Source: Adiantum capillus-veneris (Eukaryota > Streptophyta > Polypodiopsida > Polypodiales > Pteridaceae). From it: a stretch of DNA of 64,000 bases. The notes beneath the pieces are model-generated. The model saw only the letters and a list, made by a program, of their open reading frames with translations. It searched no databases and had not been told where the DNA came from. Position numbers and translations under genes: made by a program. The stretch is from the NCBI GenBank assembly GCA_014529385.2, contig CM043963.1, positions 68,371,912-68,435,911 of the forward strand. Direction: 5' to 3'. Positions 22,940 to 34,379 of the stretch are shown in pieces. The number at the start of each line of letters is the position of its first letter. Within the stretch, counting starts at the first letter, position 1.

Positions 22940-23440
22940 ATAAAAAGTTATGATGTACACTTCTACCATGTCTTGCTCATAAGAAAGACGCAAGGATAGA
23001 AGTAAGTAAGAGAGTGGATTAGAGATACTGAATTCAATTGTGTTCCTATGGTTGAAACCAATTTAAGAACTCACTCCATTTTCAAAAAAAGCTTTATTGT
23101 TACATTGATTTTAGATGGCTTTCATCTCTTCACACCATTCTAACTTACCTAATAAGACCAATTTTGAAAAAATGAGAGTTATTCAATTCCCATTTTTTTA
23201 AATGAGATTGAAAATAGAGTCTTTTTCAAGGGAATTCTTATTCTTATTGAAATTGAAAATCATAAATTAAGTTGTTCACTTTGGCTTATTTCATATCACC
23301 TGATAGAGAAAACAAGTGGAATATATAGAGACAACCACTATGATATTGAAACAAGCAATCAAGAAATTTAGCACATAATCAAGTGTCAATATGTTGTCAC
23401 TTATCATCAAATGAGAAGGATTTTGTCTTGACACATACTG
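22940..23440. other. No feature recognised
   Basis: AT-rich sequence without ORFs or repeats that I can support. Confidence 0.3.
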
Positions 23441-23880
23441 TATATTCTTCATTTATTTATTTTTATCTTTTAAATATAGGATGCACTTTGTGGTTTGGTA
23501 GACTCAATTTCATGTTTTAAACAAAAGCATTGTTGGAAATATTATAAATTTGATACTTAGTATTTATTTTTTATCTCTTTAGATTGTTGTATTTGTGAAT
23601 ATAGGATATACTCTTTGGCTTTGGTAATCTAAATTTTCATGTTTTAAATAATGATCAATGGTGATTACAAATTTGATACATATTACTTATTCTTAATTTC
23701 TTTAAATTGGTTATGTGACTTGTAAATATAGGATTTACTTTGTGGGTTCACATATTATTTATTCCTAATTTCTTTAAATTTCTATGACTTGTAAATATAG
23801 GATTTACTTTGTTGTTTTGGTAGTTTTAATTCCATGTTTTAAACAATAAGCATTGCTGGAGAGATTAGAAATTTAGGAGA
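23440..23880. repeat. Degenerate tandem repeat, about 126-bp period
   Basis: AATATAGGAT(T/A)-ACT-TTG recurs with ends near 23480, 23605, 23732 and 23801. The first three are about 126 bp apart and the last about 69 bp, so one unit is shortened. Each unit also has a GGTA(G/A)-C-AATTTC-ATGTTTTAAA block and a TTATT-TTAATTTCTTTA(A/G)AT block. Confidence 0.7.
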
Positions 23881-24329
23881 ATAGATTATTATGCTAAAGG
23901 AAATTTGCAAAATGGAAGTGTGTTATGTCATTATCGACATATTTAAGATGACGCCTTATATTTCGGATAAAGAAGTTGAGACTCCTTAAAATGATGATTA
24001 TAAATTTACAAATACCTTTGATAAGTCTTCCTCTAAGTGTTAGTTATTTTTTGTTAGGGGCTATGTTATTCCAGCTGTAGTTGTAGTGGCAGAGTCCAAA
24101 CTCTATGGTGCCTTATGACCTAACTAACAATTTATAGAATAAACTTAAGCTTAATGTTGGAGTGTCACCCATATCTACTAAGGAGGAAAATCCTTAACTT
24201 TAAAACAACATGAATGAAAGATAGAGACCCCATATGTTCCAATTGGAGGCTAAAATATTCCCAAACAAGAAGAGACTCATGTTGTGTTGCTTAGGAAATA
24301 TAGGGTCAAAGAAGTGGAGTTTCAAGCAC

Positions 24330-24680
24330 TCATGGTATTTTCCACGTAGGGTGTCTGGAGACTCAAACTCAAGCTCAAGACTTCTGATGGTTTCTTATCT
24401 AGTGTGGCTAGTAGTTTCAACCTTCACCTACCTTATATCACTAGGAAATTACACTATAAGAGTTTGAGACTCCATGTCTTCACCTATGAGGAAAAAGGTT
24501 CGAACTTAAGTTGGAGCCTCAATCCTTATAAGTCACTCCTCATCTAGTGTGGCTTAAGTTCAATCCCCCATCCTTAGAGGTGGTTACTTGCCCATTGTGG
24601 GCAAAGGCTTAAACTTCAAGCTGAGCCACCGAGCACGCTTATAGATTGTCTCTTTCATAGTTTCCTTATAAAGGATATTT
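24330..24680. repeat. Degenerate minisatellite units flanking the Tat element on the left
   Basis: Phrases such as GTTCGAACTTAAGTTGGAGCCTC and CATCTAGTGTGGCTTAAG are relatives of the 61-bp repeat at 33.86-34.3 kb. The Tat element therefore lies inside this minisatellite, with arms on both sides. Confidence 0.6.
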
Positions 24681-24688
24681 TGTCACGT

Positions 24689-26502
24689 TGCTGAAGCCAA
24701 AGTTGGTCCGTGCCAGGAAGGGTGACAAGCAGTGTTATGGATGCTAGCGGGGGCATGGCGGCGAGCTAAAGCAGGTGGAAAAGTCCTCAGTAGACTAGTG
24801 GCAGCGGAAATGTATGTCTAAAGTGGTTTTTTAGGCCAACGGGCCTTCCAATTGGGATAATCGGGATGGTAGACCAAAGTGTCCAAAATGTAGGAAATGT
24901 GCCTTGGAATGTAGGGTTCAAGATGCTCTTGAGACCTGTCCTGACAGCTCGTCAAACTGAGCCCTGATGTGAAAGATATCAAAGTTTCAATTTAAAAGAC
25001 TTTGTAGATCACTGACGAGCAGGGAAGATGGGAACAGATGTTCAGAATTGACATCAGCTTGTAGGCATGTGAAGCTTGAATTGTAGGGCATGCCGGTCTT
25101 TTCGGATTGCCCTTTGGAGCCAAGACGAGCAAGTCATGGCTTGCAAAATATTTACCGGGGGTCGGGTATGTGCTCGTCGTGTCGCGTTGGTAGGCATGCT
25201 GAAAAGGATATTTTTGAGCTCGTCAAGGTTTTGGAACGTTTCATGCGACATGGGGAGTCATCCAAAATTTACGGCTCGCCAATCGGAGTCAGGGACATTG
25301 AGATGCACCCACTTCAAGTCGACAAACAATCGCGGTAGGGAAGCGAACTCGATTTTTTTTCCACTTTTGTCATTTTCTGTTAAAGGGTGTGAAGTGGTCG
25401 GAATGCGGCAAAGTTCTCTGGGTTTGAAGCTGACAAGGGCTAGCTTGGCAAGAGAGGGGTTTGGCGAACTCGGGCACATGGAGCACCGACGGTGTGCGAA
25501 CCAAGTACTTTAAATCCTCTTGGGGGAAAAGGGTGGTTGGACTAAGAAAACCAATTGTAAACTTAAGGGTTAAGTTTGGGAAAAGAAGAGGTCTAAGTGA
25601 GACTCAAGGGGAATGGCGCCAGGCTTTGTTGCCAAACAAAAAAAAGCTTTTTCCATTTGAAAAAAGAGGAGGTAAAGGAAAGAAAGGACCCAGCAACATC
25701 TTCGGAAAAAAAGGGAATATTTTTCTCCTTTGACTTGGGTTGCAAAAGGAAGGAGGGCAACGACGGCGCCTTGGGAAGAAAAAGAAAAAGGTTTTTTTGG
25801 GCTTTGGCTGGGGAGAGGAAGGGAGAAAAAGGAAGGGTTTTTTTTCGAAGCAAGGAGGCAAGCTTCGGAAGATGGGTTTTTCTTCACAGACTTGGTTGCG
25901 GGCCACGCAAGGCCCGACTCTTGAAGAAAGGGCTTTCGGGTGATGAGAGCTCGAAAGGAAAGGAGCTCACTTGCATGCGTGCGTGCCTTGACAACAAAAG
26001 CAAGAGGCGAAAAGTCCAATTCTCGATGACTGTACCAACAAGGGTTGCCGTGATGAGCTTTTTAGGTTCGTCGAGGTTGTGTCGACGAGGCAGTTTGTAC
26101 TAGGTTGTGCTAAGAAAAGGAAAGCAAGGATTGCCCGCATTTTTGGTGTCACTTCCCTTCCCCCCCTCTGTTCTGCTGCTCTTGTGCTTGTGTCTGCGGT
26201 GTCGGGTGTGTGTGTGTAGGCAAATGTGCCCCCATCGAACCGGCGGTGTCTCGTGGCAAAGAGAGAGAAAGAGGCTCTGGGTGTGCGTGGGAGGAAGCTG
26301 CAAAGTGTGTCATGCGGTGTATATGTGTTTGATTGTGATCTGATATAGTGTGATCAACTCGAGAGGTGTGCAGGCGGTGGTTTGCTTGCACGAAAGAGGA
26401 TTTTGAAGGTGAATCCCAGTGGATTGGGGTGTTGTGTTTACCCTGAGCTGTAGAGAGGCAGACTACTTGTGTTTCGGGTGTTTTCCCCTTTCTCCCTATC
26501 CA
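24689..26502 (+). repeat. 5' LTR of the Tat element
   Basis: It aligns throughout with 31992-33825. The start is uncertain by about eight bases: TGCTGAAGCC at 24689, or an upstream TG at 24681. It ends CCCTATCCA. It contains G/A-rich poly-Lys/Gly-like ORFs around 25.5-26.0 kb that recur in the other LTR. These are LTR sequence, not genes. Confidence 0.85.
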
Positions 26503-26507
26503 TCTTC

Positions 26508-26525
26508 TGGTGCCCCCACTGAGGA
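26508..26525 (+). other. Primer-binding site of the Tat element
   Basis: TGGTGCCCCCACTGAGGA starts five bases after the LTR end, in the position expected for a tRNA-primed site. The matching tRNA species is not assigned. The same 18-mer is used by the retrotransposon at 57-64 kb. Confidence 0.8.
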
Positions 26526-26580
26526 CCACGCTGATTGCTCCCGTCAGTGAAGGAAAATACAGGTTTTCGTATAGGTAAGG

Positions 26581-27540
26581 ATGGCGTCCCGAAGCTATGG
26601 TCCGATTTTTATAGGTGAAGAGAATCCAGACGAATGGCTCGCAGATTTTGAATTGTACATGTTGTCTTTGCGAATGCCTAATGAAGACAACAAGATGAAA
26701 ACCTTCCCTTTGGTGATACGCGGAAAGGCTAAACTATGGTTTGAAGCTTTGGAGATTGAGCCGAGATAGGCATGGCCGGCTCTACGGGCAAGATTTTTGC
26801 ATGATTTTCATAAAGAAGCTTCTTCAGTTGAGATGGATGCAAGGCTAAAGGATCTAAAGCAGGATGTAGGTGAGGAATTCGGTTTGTTTCTGGATCGTTT
26901 TGAAGCATGTTGGGAAGAGTTAGCAGCAACTATGCAGCTAGCCAATGGTGAGTACTTCAAATTGGATAATTTTATGGCATGCTTACATCCGAAGGTGAGA
27001 GAGAAAGTGGACTTTGAAAGCCCAGAGAACTACAATGGGGTAGTGGCAATTGCAAGGTCAAAAAGTAGAAAAATTAAATAAAAGATAGAGTAGGACGTAG
27101 CAGGCTATGAAGCAATGGCACCTGTTCAACCACAAAGCCCTCGAGAGTCAACTCAAGAGGAAAATCAAGGGAATAGGGCTACGGTTGCTATTCCGCAGCA
27201 GTGGATACGGGTTCAGGATCTATCAAAGCAGATGCAAGAGCTGTGATTGAGTGTAATGGACAAAGGACCGCCAAGAGGAGCAAAGGGTAGGGCAAGGCCT
27301 CTACCTGGAAGGTGCTATAATTGCGGTGAAGAAGGGAATTATGCACCCGACTGTCCCCATCCGGTGAGGGAAAGAGGTGGTATGTACCCATTGTTTGGTA
27401 GAGGGAGAGGCCAAGCACAGTTTAATGGCCCAAGGGAGCAGGTAGTCAAGAATCCAGTGCAGCAAGCCCAAACAGATGGCGGTGAAGTCCCTAGGGTGAA
27501 CATCATTGGGATGGATAAATAGGATGTTGAAGTGTTGGCC
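26581..27540 (+). pseudogene. gag: Tat element gag (broken)
   Basis: ATG 26581 opens a capsid-type frame (GEENPDEWLADFELYMLSLRM, then G-K-A-K-L-W-F). A TAG at 26767 interrupts it in front of A-W-P-A-L. The frame continues to 27081 and stops again. A zinc knuckle at 27313-27354 reads C-Y-N-C-x4-N-x4-C, with Asn in place of the metal-binding His. The downstream basic region is also interrupted. The capsid fold phrase and position right after the primer-binding site identify it as gag. Confidence 0.8.
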
Positions 27541-27544
27541 AGCA

Positions 27545-28265
27545 AAAGAGCTAGAGCTAAAAGGGAGACATAAACCGAGCGGGAGACTAGAGCTCGTAAA
27601 GGTAAAGAGAAAGTATACGAGGGGAAAGAGAAGCCTGAAACTAGCAAGAAAAGAAGACGTCGCATGATTAAACAAACATATTTCCAGCTTCGGCGTGGCC
27701 ATCCAGAGTATGATTTGGTGAGTGATGTCCAGAGTCAAAACGCTAATATTACTTTTGGACAATTGTTGGCATTGAACCCAATGTTGAGGCAACAGTGGTC
27801 GACTAGCGTTAGCACCAGACTACCGAGGGAAGGGCAATGTGTAGGCGGTGCAAAATATGGCACTCAGGGTAGGTAGCCCGACGGATGTTCTTCCTTTGGT
27901 AGATGCTGTCATCGAGAAAAGGATGCAAGTTCAAGCCTATATAGATGGTGGATCATAGGTTTGCGTCATGATGGAAGCTGCGATGAAGGAAATAGGGGTC
28001 AAGGAGGTAGCCAAGTCCAATGTGCGCATGAGGATGGCTAACCATGCTAAAGCTAGGTGTTTGGGAGTGGCCCAAGATGTGAGAGTGAAAGTGATGGGCA
28101 TAGAGTGCCTGATCTACTTCTTTGTGATGAAAGCTGGGGATAACGCATATCCTATCATCTTGGGTAGGCCATGGCTATTGGCAATAGATGCCAAATAGGA
28201 TTGGGAAAGCAAAGTGTTTACCTTACCTGATAAAGAGAAAGGAAGACAAGTGGTGCTGGATATGA
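27545..28265 (+). pseudogene. pol: Tat element protease region (broken)
   Basis: Near 27940 the frame reads A-Y-I-D-G-G-S followed by a TAG. The D-G-G-S stands where the retropepsin catalytic DTG/DSG should be. Open sequence 27968-28198 contains the second half of the retropepsin fold, ending I-I-L-G-R-P-W-L, and then another TAG. The gene is therefore inactive both by stops and by the changed active-site triplet. Confidence 0.7.
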
Positions 28266-28269
28266 AGAC

Positions 28270-29960
28270 CAAGGAAAGCCATTTTCATCCTATGGTGGCG
28301 AGAGACGAAGGGGACACCACCAGCTATGAGTACGAGACTGAAACGGTATATGATGAGGGCTATACAGATACAGAGGAAGAAGAAAGCGAGGATGATATGC
28401 TCAAGATTGATGCTGACATGTTTGGGGTCACTGTGGAAGAACCTTGTGCGAAAGAGGGGGTGCAAGCGCAGGTGCATGCCATAGGTACCGAAGAGGTGGT
28501 CAGCATGCTAAGTGGAGACTTGACCAAGAAGGAGAAAGAAAGTTATGTCCAGTTGTGTGCATCTTTTCCAAGTTTATTTGCAAAGGAGTATAAAGATTTG
28601 AGAGGAGCCAAGGGTGTTGAGCACAAAATAACCCTCAAGGAAGAATACAAACCTAAGGCGCAAAAGCTAAGGAGATTGGGTGAAATTCAAAATGAATCCC
28701 TTTGGCAGGAGATCAATAAATTACTGGAACAGGTATTATATACCCCGTAAGGGAATCAGAGTGGGTTTCCTCGGTGGTTATCACTCCTAAAAAGAATGGG
28801 AGATGGCAAGTGTGTGTCGACTATAAGCCATTGAATGCTGCGACCAAGAGGAATCACTACCCATTGCCATTTCAAGATGCGATTTTGAATCAAGTGGCTG
28901 GCCATGAGAGGTATTCCATTATGGATGGGTTTTCAGGTTACTTTCAAATAGGGATTGCTCTTGAAGAACAATTGAAGACGACATTCATATCTCCATGGGG
29001 TTGCTTTGCCTATCAGGATGCCGTTTGGTTTGGTGAATGCCTATGCCACCTTCCAAGACTGGATGAATAGGGTGTTTGGTCCCTATTTGGGCAAGTTCAT
29101 TAGAGTTTTCATGGATGACATTGGATGTTATAGCTCAAGGGCAGATCATTTGTCAAAGCTACGACTGTGTTTTAAGAGACTAGATGAAGAGGGACGCCAG
29201 TTTAACCCCAAGAAGTGCATATTAGCACATCCTCGGGCATCATTGTTGGGCCATGTGGTGTCACAAAATGGGATTGAAGTGGATCTAGAAAAGGTCAAGG
29301 CTCTAGTCTTGATGGAGCCTCCTCCCAGTGCACAGGCTTTGGCGTCGTTCGTACACAGGCTAAAGTATCTGTCAAGGTTTTTTTGGATGTTGTTGCAGTA
29401 TGTATACCCCCTTCAAAAGAGGGCGCAGCTGGTGCATGGTTTTAAATGGGATGAAGAGGCTCAAGTAGCTTTTGACAGGGTGAAAGAAATCTTGTGTCAA
29501 CTGCCTACGGTGTCCTCCCAATCATGAAGATAATTTTTAAGTTGCCATGATGGTAGGCATTGTATCCATTGGGGTAGTACTATTGCGAAAGGTGGGAAGG
29601 AGCTATAAATCTATTTATTTTGAAAGCAGGGTGATAAGTCCTTGGGAGGCAACCTACACTGAAGCCGAACAGTGGATGATGGCCTTAGTCTTTGCCTGCA
29701 GGAAGTTCAAGGTGTATCTCATCATGCAAAAGTTTTTTGTGCTAACGGCCAACAATTTATTGCCGGAGGTTGTGTTGCACTTGAAGCCAGGGAAACGGAT
29801 CATGAAGTGGGTGATAGAGCTACAAGAATTTGAGTTTGAATTCAAAGTTGACCATACAAGTCGATCTCACCTGGCAGATATTCTAGTTAGCAAGGCGGTT
29901 GATTTGCCAATCTATCCCAGGGTGGTGAGGGATGAAACCCAAGGAGGAGCCTGATTTAGT
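28270..29960 (+). pseudogene. pol: Tat element reverse transcriptase and first RNase H (broken)
   Basis: RT begins with an acidic linker. It carries VITPKKNGRWQVCVDYKPLN, RYSIMDGFSGY, then a one-base frame change near 29020, then MPFGLVNAYATFQDWMNRVF. The catalytic F-M-D-D is at 29108-29119. The RT connection is followed by a standard Ty3 RNase H (Y-T-E-A-E, CRKFKVYL, then H-L-K-P-G) to about 29954. The frame is open over long stretches but broken at least three times. Confidence 0.85.
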
Positions 29961-30360
29961 GGAATCTTTTAGCATGTGGTTTGATGGAGAATATAGGAGG
30001 GTAATACAGAAAGCAGGTGGAGGTGTGATGATACGAGATCCACGCAACAAGGTGATCTTTTCAAAAGCCTATGACTTGAAGGATGTTCATACCAATAGTG
30101 AGGTGGAGTATCTTACCCTCCATTTAGGTTTGAAACAGTATGTCAAGTTTGGTATATCGAGGTTGGTGGTGAAAGGTGATGCATTGTTATTCATCAAGCA
30201 ATTGTTGGGCCAATGGCAGGTGAAACGGGATTCATTAAAGCATTGGTTCTATGCCATCAAGAAGTTGCTGAAGTTTTTTGAGGAGGTTCAATTCAAGCAT
30301 GTTAGAAGAGAGCAGAACCAAGAAGCAGATCATCTTGCGAGTAGCAAAGTGCAAGCGTAG
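29932..30360 (+). pseudogene. Second, archaeal-type RNase H of the Tat element
   Basis: 142 codons, open from 29932 to the stop at 30358-30360. It shows the four acidic positions of type-I RNase H: F-D-G-E, N-S-E-V-E-Y, V-K-G-D-A, and a final A-D in N-Q-E-A-D-H-L-A. The G-G-G-V-M-I-R and F-K-H-V-R-R-E-Q-N phrases are those of the archaeal/plant-like RNase H group, not the Ty3 one. It follows the regular RNase H and precedes integrase, as in Tat elements. Whether it was functional before the surrounding frame decayed is unknown. Confidence 0.85.
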
Positions 30361-31830
30361 GTTGCAGGTTTATATGTGGCCCCAACCACCTATGCTGGTC
30401 GTGAGACCTTGAAAGAGATTGAAGACTTTTTGAATACCGGTCAGTGCTCTGAAAGATTGTCGAAGCTACAAAAGTGCCCGGAGCGGTCACTTTTTAGAAT
30501 GTGTATGATATCATGTGAGTTAACCGAAGAGGATTATTAAAAGACCAAAATGTATAAAAATGTATACATACAGAGGGGGGTGGGGGTTTTTTAAATAGGT
30601 TCACAATGTAAGTATAGTATGTATATTGGGGTATTATTAATTACCTCTTGAACGCACGTGATATAGGGGTCTTTTGATAAGTGGCTGCCCCGGGCAAAAG
30701 TGAAGGATAGTACAAAAATTTGGCAAGTTTACACTTATAGGGGAGGATCTTATGACCTATGGAAGTGATGAAGTGCTACGAAGGGTACTTTATAAGGAAA
30801 AAATCGGTATGGTGTTGCAGCAATGTCATGAGGAAAGTGGGCATCAGGGTAATAGGTTGATAATCGAATCACGGGGAGCTATCATTTCCCAAGATGCTTT
30901 TGAGAAGTGGGGCTTGGCTGCCATTGGTCCACTCCCGAAGTCTGCAAGCGGTAAAAAATACATTGTAGTGGCGATTGACTACCTTACCAGGTGGGTCGAG
31001 GCCAAAGCTGTGAAGGAGGTCAATGCACAGATTGTAGTCCACTTTGTTTTTGATAACATTTGTTGTCATTTTGGAGTGCCATGGGTACTCATTTCTGACA
31101 GAGGCAAAGGATTCAGAAGCAAGATTATGCAGGCATTAGAGGAAAAATTAAAGATTCAGCATCGATTTTCCTCGCCTTATCATCCCCAATGCACTGGTCT
31201 TGTGGAGAGTGCCAATGGACAAATCATCAAGATGCTCACAAAGTATTTGTATAAGAAAGAGACAGAATGGGAGATCAATCTAGAGAAGTGCCTATGGGCC
31301 TACAGGACATCCTACAAAGTGGCGACCAACTTTACTCCCTTTGAGTTGGTTTATGGTAAGGAGGCAATACTGCCAATGTATGCACAACTGGGTGCTTTGA
31401 AAGGTATGTTGCGCATCAATGCCACTCCACAAGCTGTCTTATAGAATAGGATTGTCAGCCTTGAGGCATTACAAATGAATAGAGAAGCAGCAACAGACTA
31501 CTACATGAAGCAGCGGGAAAGACGAGTGGCTAAAGTCAATTAGAGTCTGCCAGACAAGAAGATAGAGGAAGGAGACCAGGTAATGAAATACGAGAGCTAC
31601 TTGGAATTCACCTTCTAGAAGAAGTTCAAGAAGATAAGGACGGGTCCGTACAAAGTGTAAAAGGCGTTTTTGAATGGGACCTATCAGTTGGTGAGAGTTA
31701 ATGGCAAGCTTCTTAGGCACAGGGTAAATGGTGTACGGCTCAAGCTGTACTTTGACAGAGGTCTGGTGCCTGATGTAAACCAGATTGGTTTACATCACCC
31801 AGGGGGGTTGGGCAACCCACATGAGGAGAT
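30361..31830 (+). pseudogene. pol: Tat element integrase (broken, MITE-interrupted)
   Basis: The N-terminal linker stops at about 30537, around a 151-bp MITE (30511-30661). From 30752 the zinc-binding region starts (C-H-E-E-S-G-H-Q-G) but its Cys pair is deleted. The core follows with W-G-L-A-A-I-G-P-L, where the usual D-F is A-A, so the first catalytic Asp is gone. The second Asp (L-I-S-D-R-G) and the Glu (C-T-G-L-V-E-S-A) are present. The DNA-binding tail to about 31830 has several TAG/TAA stops. Confidence 0.8.
30511..30661. mobile_element. MITE-like element, family 1 copy B (151 bp), inside the Tat integrase
   Basis: It starts TCATGTGAG and ends GCACGTGA, flanked by TA on both sides. It aligns end to end with copy A at 20518-20674. 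The integrase reading frame is lost at this point. The insertion is younger than the Tat element it sits in. Confidence 0.6.
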
Positions 31831-31972
31831 TTGAAAGTAACAGATATATAGTGTTGTACATATTGCACATACTGTACATATGGTTGTGCCTTTTTCCATA
31901 TGCTTGAGTGCCAGTGAAGTGTTGCAAGTTTCAAGTTATGTACATATGCTTTTGGTTGAACATGAATGTTCA

Positions 31973-31988
31973 ACTAGAGGGTGGGCAA
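31973..31988 (+). other. Polypurine tract of the Tat element
   Basis: AGAGGGTGGGCAA directly precedes the TG that begins the 3' LTR region. Confidence 0.6.
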
Positions 31989-31991
31989 TGA

Positions 31992-33825
31992 TGCTGCAGC
32001 CAGAGTTGGTCCGTGCCAGGAACGGTGACAAGCAGTGTTATGGATGCTAGTAGGTGCATGGCGGCGAGCTAAAGCAGGTGGAAAAGTCCTCGGCAGACCA
32101 GTGGCAGCGGAAATGTATATCTAAAGTGGTTTTTTAGGCCAAGGGACCTTCAAATTGGGATAATCGGGATGGCAGACCAAAGTGTTCAAAATGTAGGAAA
32201 TGTGCCTTGGAATGTAGGGTCCAAGATGCTCTTGAGGCCTATACAGACGGCTCGTCAAACGGAGCCATGTTGTGAAAGATATCAAAGTTCCAATTTAGAA
32301 GCCTTTGCAGATCCCCAACAAGCAGGGCAGATGGGGACAGATGTTCAGAATTGACATCAGCATATAGGCATGTGAAGCTTGAATTGTAGGGCATGCCGGT
32401 CTTTTCGGATTGCCCTTTGGAGCCCAGACGGGCAAGTTATGGCTTGTAGAATATTTATCGGGGGTCGGGTATGTGCTCGTCGTGCCGCATTGGTAGGCAT
32501 GCTGAAAAGGATATTTTTGAGCTCGCCAAGGTTCAGGAAGGTTTCATGCGACATGGGAAGTCATCCAAAATTTGCGGCTCACCAATCGGAGTCAAGGGCA
32601 TTGAGATGCACCCACTTCAAATCGACAGACAATCGCGATAGGGGAGCGAACTCGATTTTTTTTCCACTTTTGTGATTGCCGTTAAAGGGTGTGAAGTGGT
32701 CGGAATGTGGCAAAGTTCTCCGGGTTTGAAGCTAACAATGGGTAGCTTGGCAAGAGAGGGGTTTGGCAAAATCGATCACATGGAGCACCGACGGTGTGCG
32801 AACCAAGTACTCTAAGTCCTCTTGGGGAAAAAGGGTGGTTGGACTAAGAAAACCAATTGTAAATTTAAGGGTTAAGTTTGGGAAAAGAAGAGGTCTAAGT
32901 GAGACTCAAGGGGAATGGCTCCCGGCCTTGTTGTCAAACAAAAAAAAAGCTTTTTCCATTTGAAAAAAGAGGAGGTAAAGGAAAGAAAGGACCCAGCAAC
33001 ATCTTCAAAAAAAGGGAATATTTTTCTTGGCTTGGGTTGAAAAAGGAAGGAGGGCGACGACGGCGCCATCGTTGCCCCCCTTGGGAAGAAAAAGAAGAAG
33101 GTTTTTTTGGGCTTTGGTTGGGGAGAGGAAGGGAGAAAAAGGAAGGGTTTTTTTTTTGAAGCAAGGAGACAAGCTTTGGAAGATGGGCTTCTTCTTCATA
33201 GACTTGGTCGAGGGCGAGGCAAGGCCAAGGGGAGACTCTTGAAGAAAGGGCTTTCGGGTGATGAGAGCTCGAAAGGAAAGGAGCTCACTTGCATGTGTGC
33301 ATGCCTTGACAACGAAAGCAAGAGGAGGAAAGTCTGATTCTCGATGACTATATCAACAAGGGTTGTCGTGATCATCTTTTTTGGTCAGTCGAGGTTGTGC
33401 CGACGAAGCCGTTTGTACTAGGTTGTGCTGAGAAAAGGAAAGCAAGGATTGCCTGCATTTTTGGTGTCACTTCCCTTCCCCCCCTCTGTTCTGTTGCTCT
33501 TGTGCTTGTGTCCGCGGTGTCGGGTGTGTGTGTAGGCAAATGTGCCGCCATCAAACCGACGGTGTCTCCTGGCAAAGAGAGAGAAAGAGGCTCTGGGTGT
33601 GCGTGGGAAGCTGCAAAGTGTATCATGCGGTGTGTGTGTGTTCAGTTGTGATCTGATATAGTGTGATCAACTTAAGAGGTGTGCAGGCGGTGGTCTGCTA
33701 GCACGAAAGAGGATTTTGAAGGTGAATCCTAGTGGATTGGGGTGTTGTGTTTACCCTGAGATGTAGAGAAACAGACTACTTGTGTTTCGGGTGTTTTCCC
33801 CTTTCCCCCTATCCAACTTGTGTGG
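31992..33825 (+). repeat. 3' LTR of the Tat element
   Basis: A full-length copy of the left LTR with many scattered substitutions and small indels, visibly more diverged than the copia LTR pair. It ends CCCTATCCA. Confidence 0.85.
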
Positions 33826-33859
33826 CTAGAGGGTTCAATCCTCTATCCTTACAAATTGT

Positions 33860-34300
33860 TTCCTTACAGGTGGTTCTCTTGTCTAGTGTTGTGAGAGGCT
33901 CGAACTTAAGTTTGAGCCTCCATCCTTCCAAATGGTTTCTTTCCCACTATCCTCGCACATGTGGTTTCTTGCCTAGTCCAGTTGGAGGCTCGAGCTTAAG
34001 TTTGAGCCTCTATTCTTATAGGTGTTCTCCTGACTAATATAGTTGGAGGCTCAAGCTTAAGTTTGAGACTCTATTCTTATAGGTGGTCTCTTGGCTAGTA
34101 TAATTGGAGGCTCAAACTCAAGTTTGAGCCTCTATTCTTATAGGTGGTCTCTTGGCAAGTATAGTTGGAGGCTCGAGCTTAATTTTAAACCTCTACTCTT
34201 ACAGGTGGTCTCTTGGCTAATATAGTTGGATGCTCGAACTTAAGTTTGAGCCTTTATTCTTATAGGTGGTCTCTTGGCTAGTATAGCTAGAGCTCACGGT
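33860..34300. repeat. 61-bp minisatellite built on a 22-bp palindrome
   Basis: GGAGGCTC lies near 33984, 34044, 34106 and 34167, with a variant near 34228: a 61-bp period. Diverged units extend to both sides. Each unit holds GGCTCRAACTTAAGTTYGAG plus CC, a near-perfect palindrome, followed by TCTATTCTTATAGGTGGTCT. Two shorter CCTTGGAGGCTCAAAATTAG copies follow at about 34310-34375. Confidence 0.9.
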
Positions 34301-34379
34301 TTTTTTCGCCTTGGAGGCTCAAAATTAGGTGTAAGCTTCCCCACCTTGGAGGCTCAAAATTAGGTGTGAGCCCCATGGT

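Larger units (their letters stand above)
24689..33825 (+). mobile_element. Tat-type Ty3/gypsy retrotransposon with dual RNase H and 1.8-kb LTRs
   Basis: Two 1.8-kb direct repeats (about 24689-26502 and 31992-33825) bracket gag, protease, RT, RNase H, a second unrelated RNase H and integrase. A primer-binding site follows the left LTR and a purine tract precedes the right. A second, archaeal-type RNase H between pol RNase H and integrase is the recognised hallmark of the Tat branch (Ogre/Retand relatives). The coding part has many stops, and a MITE sits between the second RNase H and integrase. Target duplications cannot be seen because the site is a repeat array. Confidence 0.9.

Noticed and set aside
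25570-26160. Long overlapping ORFs on both strands (up to 168 codons)
   Set aside because: They lie in the Tat LTR and recur with changes at 32870-33340. They are purine-rich LTR sequence, not genes.
33860-34300. 61-bp palindromic array as a possible CRISPR
   Set aside because: The inter-palindrome sequence is the same in each unit, so it is a minisatellite.
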